A stretch of DNA of 64,000 bases from Pectobacterium carotovorum (GCF_033898505.1 NZ_JAXAFK010000007.1:1-64000), one strand, 5' to 3'. Counted from the stretch's first letter, positions 10,325 through 18,215 are shown. Numbers and translations are program-made. The notes: generated by a model not told the origin, from the letters alone.

Positions 10325-11041
10325 ATGTTGAAAGCGATAATCATCGATGACGAACAGCTGGCACGTGAAGAGCTCAGTCTGTTACTGGAAAATGAATCTG
10401 ATATCACCATCATTGCACAGTGCAGCAATGCGCTGGAGGCAATACCCGCGATTCACCGGCTGCAACCGGATGTCATTTTTCTGGATATACAGATGCCAAA
10501 GGTCAGCGGCTTAGAGCTGGTTGCCATGCTGGATCCAGAAAATATGCCTTATGTCGTCTTCGTGACAGCCTATGACGAGTACGCGGTGAGAGCATTTGAA
10601 GAGCATGCTTTTGACTATTTATTGAAACCGCTGGACGCACAGCGGCTGGGCAAAACGCTAAATCGTTTACGGCGCGGCACAAGTGTAAATAAAAACGTAC
10701 AGATAATTTCAGAACCCTTGCTTCGTCACATCCCCTGTAACGGGCACAACCGTATTTTTTTGCTCAAGATTGAGGAAGTCGAGTATCTTTGTTCGGAACT
10801 CAGCGGCGTGCACGTCGTGGGCGTCAGCCAGTCCGGCTATACCCAACTTTCACTGAAAACGCTGGAAGAGAAAACGCCTTTCGTCCGTTGCCATCGTCAA
10901 TATATGGTTAACACGGAGCAACTGAAAGAAATCCAGTTAATGGAGAATGGTGCAGCAGAAGTATTGACGCACACGGGAAAACACATTCCTGTCAGTCGCC
11001 GCTATCTCAAGTTACTGAAAGAAAAACTGGGCATTGCCTGA
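10325..11041 (+). CDS. LytTR-family response regulator, BtsR (YehT)-like
   Basis: This 238-aa protein has a receiver domain (about 1-118) with the acidic pair DDE, phosphoacceptor Asp in FLDIQMP, Thr in FVTAYD and Lys in LLKPLD. A LytTR DNA-binding domain follows (about 135-238, with CHRQYMVN and PVSRRYLK). It aligns along its whole length with E. coli BtsR, the pyruvate-sensing regulator, including EEHAFDYLLKP. The ATG at 10325 is preferred because AAGGGGGAAGG precedes it; the upstream ATG at 10295 lacks such a site. No histidine kinase gene is adjacent, unlike btsSR, so the partner must lie elsewhere. Confidence 0.85.
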   Translation: MLKAIIIDDEQLAREELSLLLENESDITIIAQCSNALEAIPAIHRLQPDVIFLDIQMPKVSGLELVAMLDPENMPYVVFVTAYDEYAVRAFEEHAFDYLLKPLDAQRLGKTLNRLRRGTSVNKNVQIISEPLLRHIPCNGHNRIFLLKIEEVEYLCSELSGVHVVGVSQSGYTQLSLKTLEEKTPFVRCHRQYMVNTEQLKEIQLMENGAAEVLTHTGKHIPVSRRYLKLLKEKLGIA

Positions 11042-11087
11042 CGGCATGCTCCTTAAGGCCAATGGCCGAAACATTGAAGGTTTGATG

Positions 11088-11435
11088 ATGAAATACAGTT
11101 ATGTCTTGGCTGTAATTCTTTTAATGACAGCATGCCAAAGCAACGTCCCTTCGTTACCTACTAAAAGTGAATCAGGCTTCTGGTACGAGGCGGGTTATCA
11201 GGATGCAATCTCTGGCATGGTCGTAAAGGACGATAGCACCTTACAGGAATGGTTTGGTAATCCGCAGATCGACCGTGAAACCTACCTGCGTGGTTATCAG
11301 GCCGGACAATCGGCTTTTTGCGGTACAGATAACATGGAAGAATGGGGAAAAGCTGGAAAAAACTTTCCCGCCAGCTGCGATGGCGTAGAGAATGCGGAAA
11401 CACTGCGAACTCACTGGCAGCAAAACCTGCCTTAA
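11088..11435 (+). CDS. Small lipoprotein, YfiL/DUF2799-like
   Basis: The frame from the second of two adjacent ATGs gives a 115-aa protein with a signal peptide MKYSYVLAVILLMTAC. The lipobox LMTAC places the lipidated Cys at about residue 16. The mature part contains two GYQ motifs (EAGYQDAISGM, RGYQAGQSAFC) typical of DUF2799-like lipoproteins such as E. coli YfiL, which also lies near aroF. It starts 47 bp after the regulator gene and may be co-transcribed. Function is unknown. Confidence 0.6.
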   Translation: MKYSYVLAVILLMTACQSNVPSLPTKSESGFWYEAGYQDAISGMVVKDDSTLQEWFGNPQIDRETYLRGYQAGQSAFCGTDNMEEWGKAGKNFPASCDGVENAETLRTHWQQNLP

Positions 11436-11700
11436 TCACCTTCCAAAGATAAAACGATGACCCATACTCATCAGCGAGTTAGCTGGCAACAAGCTATGGA
11501 TCATCGTATCTGGTAACAATTCCACTCACTTTTGTACTCGCATAGAAATACGTCAGACATACCTCGCCTCTATTATCGCTCAAACAAAATAATCACATTA
11601 AGTTATCAATAGCCTAATGCTGGGATATTGAAAAAAACCATAGGTCACTGATAGTTAATCCCATTATTCCTGATAGCGATTGATATTATGGAGTGCCCAC

Positions 11701-12639
11701 ATGTCCGGTTCACACAAGCCTCATAACCCGTCTCTGAATAACAGCTCAAGGCTCTTATCACACGCAACCTCATCGCAGGAAAGCCATGATGAACGAGTCG
11801 CTGCGGTAAAGAACAGAATTATCGAGTCCGGTGACCATCCCGGTATTTCCGTAAAGGAACAGTTGGCGCTCCTGGATGCCTTCTCCCACCTTGAATTAGG
11901 CCAGTTTTTACTAAAACATCATGGGTTAAATGCGTACTGGACGCATAACGTGATAGCACATCAGCCAACTCACTATGTGAACCCGCTCGAAGAAATCATC
12001 TACACACAACTCCCCAGCGTTTTAGCGACACGCGAGCGGTTCGGTATTTTCCAACGCCTGCTTCAAGAACGCTTACGGCCGAATGCCGTCATGGTATCCG
12101 TCCCCTGCGGCGTCATGGCCGATTTACTGCTGCTGGACTATACGCGGCATCGAGATGTGAAATTAATCGGGATCGACCTGGATAGACAGGCGCTGGAAGA
12201 GGCTTACAAACTTGCCAGTCAACGAGGGTTGGAAAACCAGATATCGTTGGTATTGACCGATGCCTGGACCGTTGATCTAGCCGCACAAGCTGATGTGATT
12301 ACCAGCAATGGACTCAATGTTTATGAGCAAGATGATGACAAAGTGACCGAACTTTACCGCGTGTTCTATTCTGGGCTGAAACCTGGGGGCACGCTGATAA
12401 CCAGCTTTATGACGCCTCCTCCTACGCAATCGCAAGACTCCCCATGGACAAACGCCGATCCGAAATTGCTAGCGCTCCAATATGTCCTTTTCTCACGTAT
12501 TATTGGGGCAACCTGGACAGCGTTCCGTACCCACAAACAAACACAATTGCAGTTAGAACAGGCCGGATTTACAGATATTCAGTTTATTAACGATCGTATG
12601 CACATGTACCCAACGGTTATCGCTAATAAGCCGTACTGA
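11701..12639 (+). CDS. Class I SAM-dependent methyltransferase of unknown substrate
   Basis: The ATG at 11701 follows TGGAG with 7-nt spacing and gives 312 aa; a TTG 21 nt upstream is a weaker alternative. The central part has a Rossmann SAM-binding arrangement: VMVSVPCGVMADLLLLDY as motif I, LIGIDLD as the acidic motif II, LTDAWTVDL, then ITSNGLNVYE and a LKPGGTLITSFMTPP post-motif. The first 80 residues are Ser-rich and then helical. The substrate cannot be told. It sits where E. coli carries yfiRNB, so the locus is variable between genera. A repeat-terminator element follows its stop. Confidence 0.7.
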   Translation: MSGSHKPHNPSLNNSSRLLSHATSSQESHDERVAAVKNRIIESGDHPGISVKEQLALLDAFSHLELGQFLLKHHGLNAYWTHNVIAHQPTHYVNPLEEIIYTQLPSVLATRERFGIFQRLLQERLRPNAVMVSVPCGVMADLLLLDYTRHRDVKLIGIDLDRQALEEAYKLASQRGLENQISLVLTDAWTVDLAAQADVITSNGLNVYEQDDDKVTELYRVFYSGLKPGGTLITSFMTPPPTQSQDSPWTNADPKLLALQYVLFSRIIGATWTAFRTHKQTQLQLEQAGFTDIQFINDRMHMYPTVIANKPY

Positions 12640-12671
12640 ACAGGATAAAAACGGTATCAACGCGATATTTT

Positions 12672-12815
12672 GATCGCCGTAACCGATCAATACTGAAAAA
12701 TTGATCTGTATAAACGTTTATAAAATAACCATGCGTGATGTCATTATGGTACTGAAATTCAAACAATAATGATGGCACCAGGGAAAGCGAAGCCCACCAA
12801 AAAGGTGGGCTTTTT
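12672..12815 (+). repeat. Intergenic element, copy A (about 145 bp, also in the prophage)
   Basis: This stretch between the methyltransferase and the next gene is similar along most of its length to 41641-41789 inside the prophage. Shared blocks are GATCG-CGTA-CCGATCAATA, GATCTG plus the 14-bp palindrome TATAAACGTTTATA (12709-12722), GATGTCATTATG, AATAATGAT and GGGAAAGCGAAGCCCACC. It ends in an intrinsic terminator (12791-12798 pairs with 12804-12811, then T5). It could be a small structured RNA, a 3'-UTR module or a short mobile repeat. Confidence 0.7.
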
Positions 12816-12858
12816 ACTGTCATAGTCGTGCTTTAGTGTCGTTCAGAGAGGAGAAGCG

Positions 12859-13224
12859 CTACCATTCAAGGGACTGTTTACTCGCCTTAAGGTTTTCTTT
12901 GTACATCATATAAATATTACTGTAATTGCACATATCAAAGCCGCTTTCACAGTAATCCTCTATGACCTTATCCATTATTTTTCTATCTTTAGCTTTAGTG
13001 GCAAGTTTGAAGGCGTTGAGGTTTTCCTTCTCCATCATACGCAACATACTTTCCTGACACATATCAAGACCACTCTCGCAGTAATCCTTCTTCACCGTCT
13101 CTTGTATAAACTCGATAACTTCATTTTTCTGAGCTTCGGAGTTATCAAAATCCATAGGATGGATAAAATCAGCTTCTGCCATAAACGAGGAAAGCAAGAG
13201 AGGAATGAATAATAGTTTGCGCAT
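12859..13224 (-). CDS. Small secreted protein with duplicated CESG Cys motif
   Basis: The 121-aa product starts with a probable Sec signal peptide (MRKLLFIPLLLSSFMAEA), cut near residue 18. The mature part carries two copies of a module: KKDYCESGLDMCQESMLRMMEKENLNA and a matching second copy with DYCESGFDMCNYSNIYMMYKENLKA. Each has a Cys pair five residues apart, suggesting disulfides in the periplasm. I do not recognise the family. It lies just outside attL, convergent with the methyltransferase. Confidence 0.6.
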   Translation of the reverse strand: MRKLLFIPLLLSSFMAEADFIHPMDFDNSEAQKNEVIEFIQETVKKDYCESGLDMCQESMLRMMEKENLNAFKLATKAKDRKIMDKVIEDYCESGFDMCNYSNIYMMYKENLKASKQSLEW

Positions 13225-13387
13225 GTAGATCAGATCTTCCTTTAATTTTTAATAATATAGATGAGTAATGTTACATCCGGAAATATCCTATCACTAGAAA
13301 ACTTGCTGGTCACTTTCAACGGCTTTTACAGATGAGTTTTTTCATTAGGTGAAGCATTTCTCAGCAAAGGCTTCCACTATCAAGCAT

Positions 13388-13418
13388 AAAAAAAGGGTTT
13401 AGCCTTTGGCTAAACCCC
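13388..13418 (-). terminator. Original rplS-operon terminator, stranded left of the prophage
   Basis: GGGTTTAGCC (13395-13404) pairs with GGCTAAACCC (13408-13417). On the minus strand a T run follows (complement of 13388-13394). It lies directly left of attL, on the host side. Before integration it would have lain just past the rplS stop, so it is the displaced terminator of the rpsP-rimM-trmD-rplS operon. Confidence 0.75.
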
Positions 13419-13422
13419 TTAT

Positions 13423-13471
13423 AAATAACAACTTTCGGATGTTGCGAAAGCGCTATCTTAGTTAAGACGCT
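13423..13471. repeat. attL core (49-bp direct repeat)
   Basis: Identical to 49052-49100 over 49 bp; the bases on each side (T/A at the left, T/C at the right) differ. The right copy contains the last 14 nt of rplS including its stop codon, so this left copy is a stub of the rplS 3' end. Confidence 0.93.
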
Positions 13472-13544
13472 TTTCCACGACCTCATTTAAAAACATACAC
13501 TTATCATATAAAACAATATGTTATACGATTATAGATAGTAATGT

Positions 13545-14603
13545 TTAGTAGCCTTTATTATTCTCTGCCGCCACTTTGCCGCCACTGTAACCAGCTAAAG
13601 GGTTAAGGTGGGCGGCTTCTTCCAGATGGTCAGGGGCAAAGTGTGCGTACCTCATCGTTTCGCGAATATTGGCATGTCCAAGGATGCGCTGTAGCACCAA
13701 AATGTTTCCGCCGTTCATCATAAAATGTGACGCAAAAGTGTGCCGTAAAACGTGGGTGTTTTGCCCTTCAATAAGCTCAATGTTTGTTAAAGCCAGCATC
13801 TTTACAAAATCCTGATAGCACGGCTGGAACATCTTCCCTTGTAATTCTGATAACTCATCATGAAGCCAACGCGGGATCGGCACCGTCCGGTTTTTCTTAC
13901 CTTTGGTTTTGAAGAACGTCAGCTTATACGGCGATAGCTGAGAACGGGTTAGCCTTTCTGCTTCACTCCACCTTGCTCCTGTTGCCAGACATACTTTAAC
14001 AATACGCGTCAGGTAAATTTTTCCGTAGCGTTCGCAGGCATCCAGCAATTGTTGGATTTGGGATGTTGTCAGCCACGACATTTCGCGATCGGCTTCTTTA
14101 AAGATGCGCATCCCTTCTAACGGATTAGGTAACGTCCACTCCCCTAGCCTTTTCAGTTCATTGAACATCGCGTAAAGGTATTGGTGTTCGCGGTTCACTG
14201 TGATCGGCTTCGCTATCCACATTTTGGGGTCAGAATGGTAGCCGTTATCAATTTCTCCACGTAGTCGTTTATCTCGATAATGCGCCCAGTCTTTCGCTGT
14301 CAGCTTAGAGGCTACCGGGTCGCCCAACCCGTTACAGATGATACGCAGTTTACCCATCCGTGATTTGCTGGCGCTGAGTGCTTGCCCATGTAAATTATTC
14401 CACAGCTCAATCAGTTCACTCAGGTTGCGGCGATCCTCTTTCTCACCCAGCCACGGTTTATCTTCAACCTCGCGCATGGTGTAGGTTTCAAAGGATTCCG
14501 CTTCACCTTTTGTGTTAAATGTCTTTCTTATTCGCCGGGAGTCTCGCCCATTTGGGTAGCACTCACACAGCCACTTCCCGCTAGGTAATTTTCGTACTGA
14601 CAT
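13545..14603 (-). CDS. int: Tyrosine recombinase integrase
   Basis: The 352-aa protein is a P2/186-type integrase that catalyses recombination between attP and the rplS 3' end. An N-terminal arm-binding domain (about 1-50, VRKLPSGKWLCECYPNGRDS), a SAM-like core-binding domain (about 60-165) and a C-terminal catalytic domain are seen. The catalytic residues are readable: R211 (ATGARWSEAERL), H284 and R287 (HVLRH), H310 (LGHANI) and nucleophile Y319 (MRYAHF). The last 15 residues (GGKVAAENNKGY) are encoded by the putative arm sites. It lies next to attL, transcribed towards it, downstream of the repressor. Confidence 0.95.
   Translation of the reverse strand: MSVRKLPSGKWLCECYPNGRDSRRIRKTFNTKGEAESFETYTMREVEDKPWLGEKEDRRNLSELIELWNNLHGQALSASKSRMGKLRIICNGLGDPVASKLTAKDWAHYRDKRLRGEIDNGYHSDPKMWIAKPITVNREHQYLYAMFNELKRLGEWTLPNPLEGMRIFKEADREMSWLTTSQIQQLLDACERYGKIYLTRIVKVCLATGARWSEAERLTRSQLSPYKLTFFKTKGKKNRTVPIPRWLHDELSELQGKMFQPCYQDFVKMLALTNIELIEGQNTHVLRHTFASHFMMNGGNILVLQRILGHANIRETMRYAHFAPDHLEEAAHLNPLAGYSGGKVAAENNKGY
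13561..13586. repeat. Putative integrase arm-type sites, left arm (inside int 3' end)
   Basis: These 26 bp are identical to 48986-49011. The sequence holds two tandem copies of a TGCCGCCACT-type unit. It lies 90 bp inside attL and overlaps the end of int, where it encodes the GGKVAA segment of the C-terminal tail. Matching repeats at both arms of the reconstructed attP are what arm-type integrase-binding sites look like. Confidence 0.65.
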
Positions 14604-14705
14604 CTATTTTTATTTCTAACTGGTTAGTTTGAGAAACATACTTTTAAACGTACCTACAATGTATAGAAACCATCATAGATATGAAGTGATGATCATTCAG
14701 GGTTA

Positions 14706-15608
14706 TTAGTCATCATTTTTTTCTACTCTTTTTTCAAACTCCCTCCATGTTTTTTTCAACCAGATAACATCATCGTTATATATGGAATCAACGTTAAATG
14801 ATGACAGTCTATTTATAAAATCATTATATTTCTTATCAAGCTCTGGAGTTTTATTTTGGGGTGGGATTTTAGCAAAAATATCATTATCTTTAAGAGAAAA
14901 AATCACTCGCCTTAAATTACCGTGATCACTATAATCCATATAATTCAAAGCCGCATCAAAATAATATGAAGAACTCGTTCCATATACTTCGTTTAAAAGG
15001 CAGGTTGCAGCACTAAGATGATTAATTCTTGCAAGACTTTCAGATCTGAGGCTTTTTATTTCAATTTTGTATTCCTTTTCTATTCTTTCAATGTTTTTCT
15101 TTAAATCACCGTCTAAACTTAACATTCTTTTTTCATTATCAGCATAGAGGGACTTTTTTAAATCCGACAATTTTTCAGACACTTCATTGCTTATTCTTTC
15201 CTGCAAATCGATAGTTTGTTTTCTCAGCAACTTAGCTTGATAATATGATATACCAAGTGGAATAAAAATCCCGGCAATACCTATTATAGAAATTATTAAC
15301 GCCAATAGAGAGTTAAATGACTTTGAATAAAAAGAGTCTACCTTTTCTAATATTTCAAGCGCATCTCGTTTCTCTTTACTTGATGATATTTTTTCAGCTA
15401 ATTTAGCTAGATTTTTTTCATCATCAAAATGATTGAATGCATCTACATTAGACTGTGTGCTCACTGAGACAGTCTGTTGATGAATATCAATAGCATCCAG
15501 TTTTTTATCGTCAGCAATTGAATGTGGCGATAAAACAACAAGAGTTAAAAGCAATAAAAAATTACTGATAACTCTCTGAGCATTTATATAAACAAAGCTC
15601 ATATGCAT
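14706..15608 (-). CDS. AT-rich membrane/coiled-coil protein in the lysogeny operon
   Basis: The preferred ATG at 15608 has TAAGGA 10 nt upstream, overlapping the repressor stop; the longer frame would overlap the repressor gene. The 300-aa product starts with a hydrophobic segment resembling a signal peptide (VISNFLLLLTLVVLSPHSIA). A second strongly hydrophobic helix (SLLALIISIIGIAGIFIPLG) follows at about residues 100-125, then a long charged coiled coil and a C-terminal domain. I do not recognise the family. Position between repressor and int, low GC and membrane topology suit a lysogenic-conversion or superinfection-exclusion gene expressed from the resident prophage; this is inference. 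Confidence 0.55.
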   Translation of the reverse strand: MHMSFVYINAQRVISNFLLLLTLVVLSPHSIADDKKLDAIDIHQQTVSVSTQSNVDAFNHFDDEKNLAKLAEKISSSKEKRDALEILEKVDSFYSKSFNSLLALIISIIGIAGIFIPLGISYYQAKLLRKQTIDLQERISNEVSEKLSDLKKSLYADNEKRMLSLDGDLKKNIERIEKEYKIEIKSLRSESLARINHLSAATCLLNEVYGTSSSYYFDAALNYMDYSDHGNLRRVIFSLKDNDIFAKIPPQNKTPELDKKYNDFINRLSSFNVDSIYNDDVIWLKKTWREFEKRVEKNDD

Positions 15609-15621
15609 GACAATAAAATCC

Positions 15622-16740
15622 TTATATTGCTGTTTTGAAAATAATAGTAACAATACCTTTTACAACCACTTCACCTACGGTGCAATCGAACTCACCATCA
15701 CGACCACTGACGATCAGTTTATTACCCGGACGCCGCGATACAGAGTACACATCTAAGGTTCCATCAATATCTAAAAGCCATGTACCGTTAGATATTTCAC
15801 CCTCACCCATTTCGACCAGCCAAGCGTCTTTACCTGAGCGTATGTAGCATAGTTTTTCTTGAGTAATACCCTCAGGTAAAAATGATGCATCAATAGCACA
15901 AAATCCATCTTCTTCTAACTTGCCAGCCAGCAGACGTTTTTTATCAATGGTGATGGTTTCGGGTGCATGGTCATCGACTCCTTGCACTGTCGTTGCTTTA
16001 CCCTTCCCTGTCGCCAGCCACTCCAGAGAAACGCCAGTATCTAGCGCACAGGCAATCACTACATCACCGGGGAAAAAGTTACGACGAATCCATGTGCTAA
16101 TCGTGGCGGTAGAAATTCCCAGCAGGTCGCCTAACTCTTTTTGTGTTCTGAACCCGTAGGCGTCCATCATCCGACGCAAAACTGCTTTCCCACCGGATGC
16201 GAGTATCTGATCGTAAAGCGGCTTGCCTTTTAAAGTTCTCGCCTCAGTTTGCAAATGCGAATTCTCAAATTCACCCTTCACAAGCCACCTTACATCAGCC
16301 CCCGTATCAAGGGCACATTGCACGATTACATTTCCGGGAACCTGCCCACGCTGTAGCCAACCAGCCACATTGCTTTTAGATATTCCAAGTTTTTCACCTA
16401 ACTCCTTTTGCATGGTAAACCCATAAGAAGAAAGGATTCTTTCCAAGATTTCCGAGGCGGAATCTTTTTGATTACAAAGCGACTTGTCTTTTAAAGCATC
16501 CGCATTAATTTGCAAATTCGAATTTTCAAGTTCACCAGTAACTAACCAATTGACATCAGCACCTGTATCAAGGGCACATTGTACGATTACATTTCCGGGA
16601 ATCGTGTCCCTAGAAAGCCAACTAGATACATTGTTTGCATGCAGTTCAAGCTTTTCAGCAAGCTCTTTCTGCTGCTTAAACCCATACGCAGAAAGAATTC
16701 TGCCAAGAGCGCTAGCCGCACCGCCACCAAATTTAGACAT
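15622..16740 (-). CDS. CI-type phage repressor with three tandem HTH domains
   Basis: The 372-aa protein is about twice the 192 aa of 186 CI. It has three copies of the phage CI-type HTH domain at about residues 13-70, 100-157 and 188-245. Each copy has a (A/S)YGF..QKEL motif, a recognition helix and a PG(N/D)V...CALDTG end. Copies 1 and 2 share nearly identical DNA (PGNVIVQCALDTGADV), pointing to a recent internal duplication. Residues about 262-372 form the C-terminal CI/S24-like oligomerisation domain (LRSGKDAWLV-like segment, GRDGEFDCTVGEVVVKG). It is read divergently from cox/apl and is expected to maintain lysogeny. Confidence 0.85.
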   Translation of the reverse strand: MSKFGGGAASALGRILSAYGFKQQKELAEKLELHANNVSSWLSRDTIPGNVIVQCALDTGADVNWLVTGELENSNLQINADALKDKSLCNQKDSASEILERILSSYGFTMQKELGEKLGISKSNVAGWLQRGQVPGNVIVQCALDTGADVRWLVKGEFENSHLQTEARTLKGKPLYDQILASGGKAVLRRMMDAYGFRTQKELGDLLGISTATISTWIRRNFFPGDVVIACALDTGVSLEWLATGKGKATTVQGVDDHAPETITIDKKRLLAGKLEEDGFCAIDASFLPEGITQEKLCYIRSGKDAWLVEMGEGEISNGTWLLDIDGTLDVYSVSRRPGNKLIVSGRDGEFDCTVGEVVVKGIVTIIFKTAI

Positions 16741-16753
16741 GTCGCACCACGAT

Positions 16754-16776
16754 ATTTTTTATTTACAATAAAAAAT
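16754..16776. promoter_or_regulatory. Perfect 10-bp inverted repeat, candidate repressor operator
   Basis: ATTTTTTATT and AATAAAAAAT form a perfect palindrome with a 3-bp centre (TAC), placed 14 bp upstream of the repressor ATG in the divergent repressor-cox region 16741-16855. It is the most symmetrical element there and is a candidate operator or overlaps the repressor promoter. Confidence 0.45.
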
Positions 16777-16855
16777 CTTTGATCTAAAGTGCTCCCATCT
16801 GCCAAGATGTGAACATAACCAAACATTACTATCAACCAACGCAGGATGATGCGAT

Positions 16856-17191
16856 ATGCAAACCGCAAAAGCAACCGAACTATCTCAGGAAGGTGTTGTT
16901 TCAACGCTCAATCCTGAGCAATTCCAACAGTTAGCCACCGTATTAACTATCGCGTTAGAACCTATGCTGCGTGCCTCAATGGCGGATGTTATGACCGTCG
17001 CCGAGTTCTCTAAAGTAAGTGGGGTCAGCGATAGCCTTGTCCGTAAATGGCTTGATGACGGCACGCTTATCCGTGCAGCAGCAGGTAAAGGCCGTGCAGA
17101 TAAATCTCGCGTTTTAATCAACGTGGTCGCATGGCGTGAGCGTTTGCGCCAGCAGGCCGTCAATTGCCGATACATTAAGTCAAAAGCGTAA
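16856..17191 (+). CDS. Cox/Apl-like excisionase and regulator
   Basis: This 111-aa protein is the first gene transcribed rightward, divergent from the repressor. The region from about residue 42 to the end (MTVAEFSKVSGVSDSLVRKWLDDGTLI...KGRADKSRVLINVVAWRERL) is a winged/MerR-like HTH as in P2 Cox and related excisionases. Such proteins repress the lysogenic promoter and act as directionality factor with the integrase. The first 40 residues are unusual and may aid oligomerisation. Assignment rests on position and the HTH. Confidence 0.75.
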   Translation: MQTAKATELSQEGVVSTLNPEQFQQLATVLTIALEPMLRASMADVMTVAEFSKVSGVSDSLVRKWLDDGTLIRAAAGKGRADKSRVLINVVAWRERLRQQAVNCRYIKSKA

Positions 17192-17229
17192 TCAACAATT
17201 CGATTATTCAAACTAAAGGGAATTTCGGC

Positions 17230-17739
17230 ATGTTTGATTATCAGATTTCCATACACCCATACTTTGACCGCGCCTGTCAGATGTTCGCGTTAAAGCACAA
17301 TCTGTCGAAGCTGGCCGGACAAGTGGGCATGAATCATCAGACCTTGCGTAACAAACTGAACCCAGACCAGCCGCACAAGCTGACGTGTGACGAGCTGATG
17401 ACCATCACCGATGTAACAGAAGACGCCACGCTGATCGATGGGCTTTTGGCACAGCTTAATTGCCTGCCAGCCGTGCCAGTGAATGAGGCAAAGGCGGAAC
17501 GGCTAACCACGTATGTATTGCAGGCCACCGCCGCAGTGGGCGCGGTTGCTGCTGAAAGCGTATCAGATGAGCGTATGACGCCAGCACGTCGGCATAACGT
17601 TATCGAGAGTATCAACGCGGGTGTGCGTTATTTGTCGCTGGTCGGCTTAACGTTACAGACGCGTATTCAGGCTAACCCAGCGTTAGCGTCAACCGTAGAT
17701 GCACTGAGCGGTATTAGTGCGTCGTTGAATATTGGGTAA
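17230..17739 (+). CDS. CII-family phage regulatory protein
   Basis: This 169-aa protein matches the phage regulatory CII family of 186/HP1-like phages, not lambda CII. The N-terminus has an HTH (LSKLAGQVGMNHQTLRNKLNPDQPHKLTCDEL, about 25-58) and a helical C-terminal half. In 186, CII activates the lysogenic promoter to establish repression. It follows cox by 38 bp and precedes the replication operon, the same order as 186 and Fels-2. Confidence 0.85.
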   Translation: MFDYQISIHPYFDRACQMFALKHNLSKLAGQVGMNHQTLRNKLNPDQPHKLTCDELMTITDVTEDATLIDGLLAQLNCLPAVPVNEAKAERLTTYVLQATAAVGAVAAESVSDERMTPARRHNVIESINAGVRYLSLVGLTLQTRIQANPALASTVDALSGISASLNIG

Positions 17740-17743
17740 CAGC

Positions 17744-17956
17744 ATGTATTCGGGCACACGCTTTATTTTTGTGAGTGTGGGGAAGGAAGTTTGTATAGAT
17801 GGGGATGATGTCGCGTTTTTTTATCCATCTATTGCAGATGACGGTAGTCATTTTTTGACTACAAAGAGCGGCAGAACATTCCGGGCTAAAAACGTCAGGG
17901 AAATAGTTGCACAAGGGCGGGAGTCATTTAGCTCTTTAATTACGGTCTGCCGCTAG
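17744..17956 (+). CDS. Small hypothetical phage protein
   Basis: From ATG 17744 the frame encodes 70 aa (MYSGTRFIFVSVGKEVCIDG...), 4 bp after the cII stop. It is predicted to be mostly beta strand with a short helical end. A start at 17732 overlapping cII is possible. No family recognised. It probably belongs to the early transcript. Confidence 0.45.
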   Translation: MYSGTRFIFVSVGKEVCIDGDDVAFFYPSIADDGSHFLTTKSGRTFRAKNVREIVAQGRESFSSLITVCR

Positions 17957-17963
17957 AGATTAA

Positions 17964-18215
17964 TCAGCGTGTAAATCTGTCAATCAGGCTTTGGATTGTA
18001 TGAAGGTAGGTTTCACGCTGATCGCTTTGAGGAGGATATTTGTTAAGTTCTTTGCGAATAGTCTCGGTCAGTTGAGTGTAGTCACCCTGAGCAAGGTTCA
18101 AGACCTGAGAAAGTAGCCCAGTGATAACAATGTTTTGGAGGTTAATTTTATCTTGCAGTGTATCTATTTGGTTTTCAAGGAATTGGATTTTTTCGTATTC
18201 AGCGTCATTAAGCAT
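17964..18215 (-). CDS. Small coiled-coil hypothetical protein on the opposite strand
   Basis: This 83-aa frame (MLNDAEYEKIQFLENQIDTLQDKINLQNIVI...) begins with heptad-like I/L spacing typical of a short coiled coil. It lies against the early operon. The start has no strong ribosome site (ACCCCATGC context), yet the amino-acid composition looks like a real protein. Function unknown. Confidence 0.45.
   Translation of the reverse strand: MLNDAEYEKIQFLENQIDTLQDKINLQNIVITGLLSQVLNLAQGDYTQLTETIRKELNKYPPQSDQRETYLHTIQSLIDRFTR

Noticed and set aside
16587-16904. 105-aa minus-strand frame over the repressor start
   Set aside because: It overlaps the repressor in another frame and runs across the switch region. 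The repressor frame has clear domains and this one has none.
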